A stretch of 64,000 nucleotides of DNA from Bacteroidaceae bacterium. Its GTDB lineage: Bacteria > Bacteroidota > Bacteroidia > Bacteroidales > Bacteroidaceae. A program made the translations under genes and the position numbers. Each line of letters opens with the position of its first letter. The first letter of the stretch is position 1. Shown in pieces: positions 63,926-64,000 of this stretch. The notes beneath the pieces were generated by a model. The model saw only the letters and a program-made list of their open reading frames with translations, did no database searches and was not told the DNA's origin. The stretch is taken from contig JAFXGV010000051.1 of the NCBI GenBank assembly GCA_017536765.1, forward strand, positions 21,383-85,382. The letters run 5' to 3'.

Positions 63926-63958
63926 CGCGTGCAGCACAGACGCAGTTTGTGCCACGCG
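63926..63958 (+). other. Strong GC-rich hairpin of unknown role
   Basis: CGCGTG (63926-63931) pairs with CACGCG (63953-63958), and inside it GCACA (63934-63938) pairs with TGTGC (63948-63952), with a two-base bulge and a nine-base loop. It is part of the unexplained sequence 63888-64000, where I see no protein-coding gene. Confidence 0.45.
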
Positions 63959-64000
63959 GGGCGCGATAAGCGAGTGCTATCAATGGGGCCAGGAAACCAA

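Overview
The window is chromosomal DNA from a Bacteroidales bacterium, most likely a gut member of the Bacteroidaceae/Prevotellaceae/Muribaculaceae group. Evidence for this: two SusC/SusD pairs, PorX and PorW/SprE homologues of the type IX secretion (T9SS) regulatory circuit, GH92 and GH29 glycosidases, an S46 peptidase, acidic lipoprotein N-termini of the surface-export type, and promoters matching the Bacteroidetes pattern TTG-N19-21-TAnnTTTG (often TATCTTCG here). Genus cannot be fixed from the sequence alone. There is no rRNA, CRISPR array, insertion sequence, integrase or phage gene.

Layout. 1-155: start of a truncated DUF4369 lipoprotein (-). 392-2539: S46 dipeptidyl-peptidase (+). 12016-2633 (-): operon of three secreted proteins (CotH/discoidin/dockerin-like giant, GH29 fucosidase, GEVED protein). 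12212-13441: serB (+). 15006-13502 (-): menA and a CPBP protease. 15094-15168: tRNA-Pro(GGG) (-) with clear promoter and terminator. 17071-15296 (-): a fused C26 amidohydrolase/M19 dipeptidase. 19062-17144 (-): two FKBP isomerases and an Lrp-type regulator. 19390-26884 (+): tight run of a 125-aa membrane protein, porW/sprE, porX, tsaE, a 108-aa unknown and a YgiQ-type radical SAM protein. 27058-26894 (-): a 54-aa rubredoxin. 27902-27195 (-): a sirtuin.

44182-27974 (-) is the most distinctive locus: two consecutive fasciclin-lipoprotein/SusC/SusD triplets in one transcription unit, with intercistronic hairpins and no glycosidase, protease or regulator inside. 53144-44422 (-) is a seven-gene unit (etfB, etfA, long acyl-CoA dehydrogenase, Cys-tailed SlyD, aroC, a polytopic membrane protein and a TolB-like lipoprotein with a CxxCH haem-type motif) ending at a strong terminator. 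Divergent from it, 53370-60196 (+) encodes mannoside breakdown: a GH5 beta-mannanase, a ROK sugar kinase and two GH92 alpha-mannosidases. The window closes with a 999-aa secreted protein, a hairpin, a 55-aa peptide gene, and a structured 243-base stretch containing a second copy of the peptide's C-terminal coding motif.

Together the genes describe a surface-oriented glycan- and peptide-scavenging life: secreted fucosidase and carbohydrate-binding proteins, mannosidases feeding a kinase, dipeptidases, two SusCD importers, and T9SS-type regulatory proteins. Three large secreted proteins end in related C-terminal tails (GRRV...G(I/V)YI.NG.KVV type, one of them divergent) that could be T9SS-style sorting signals; that link is inference.
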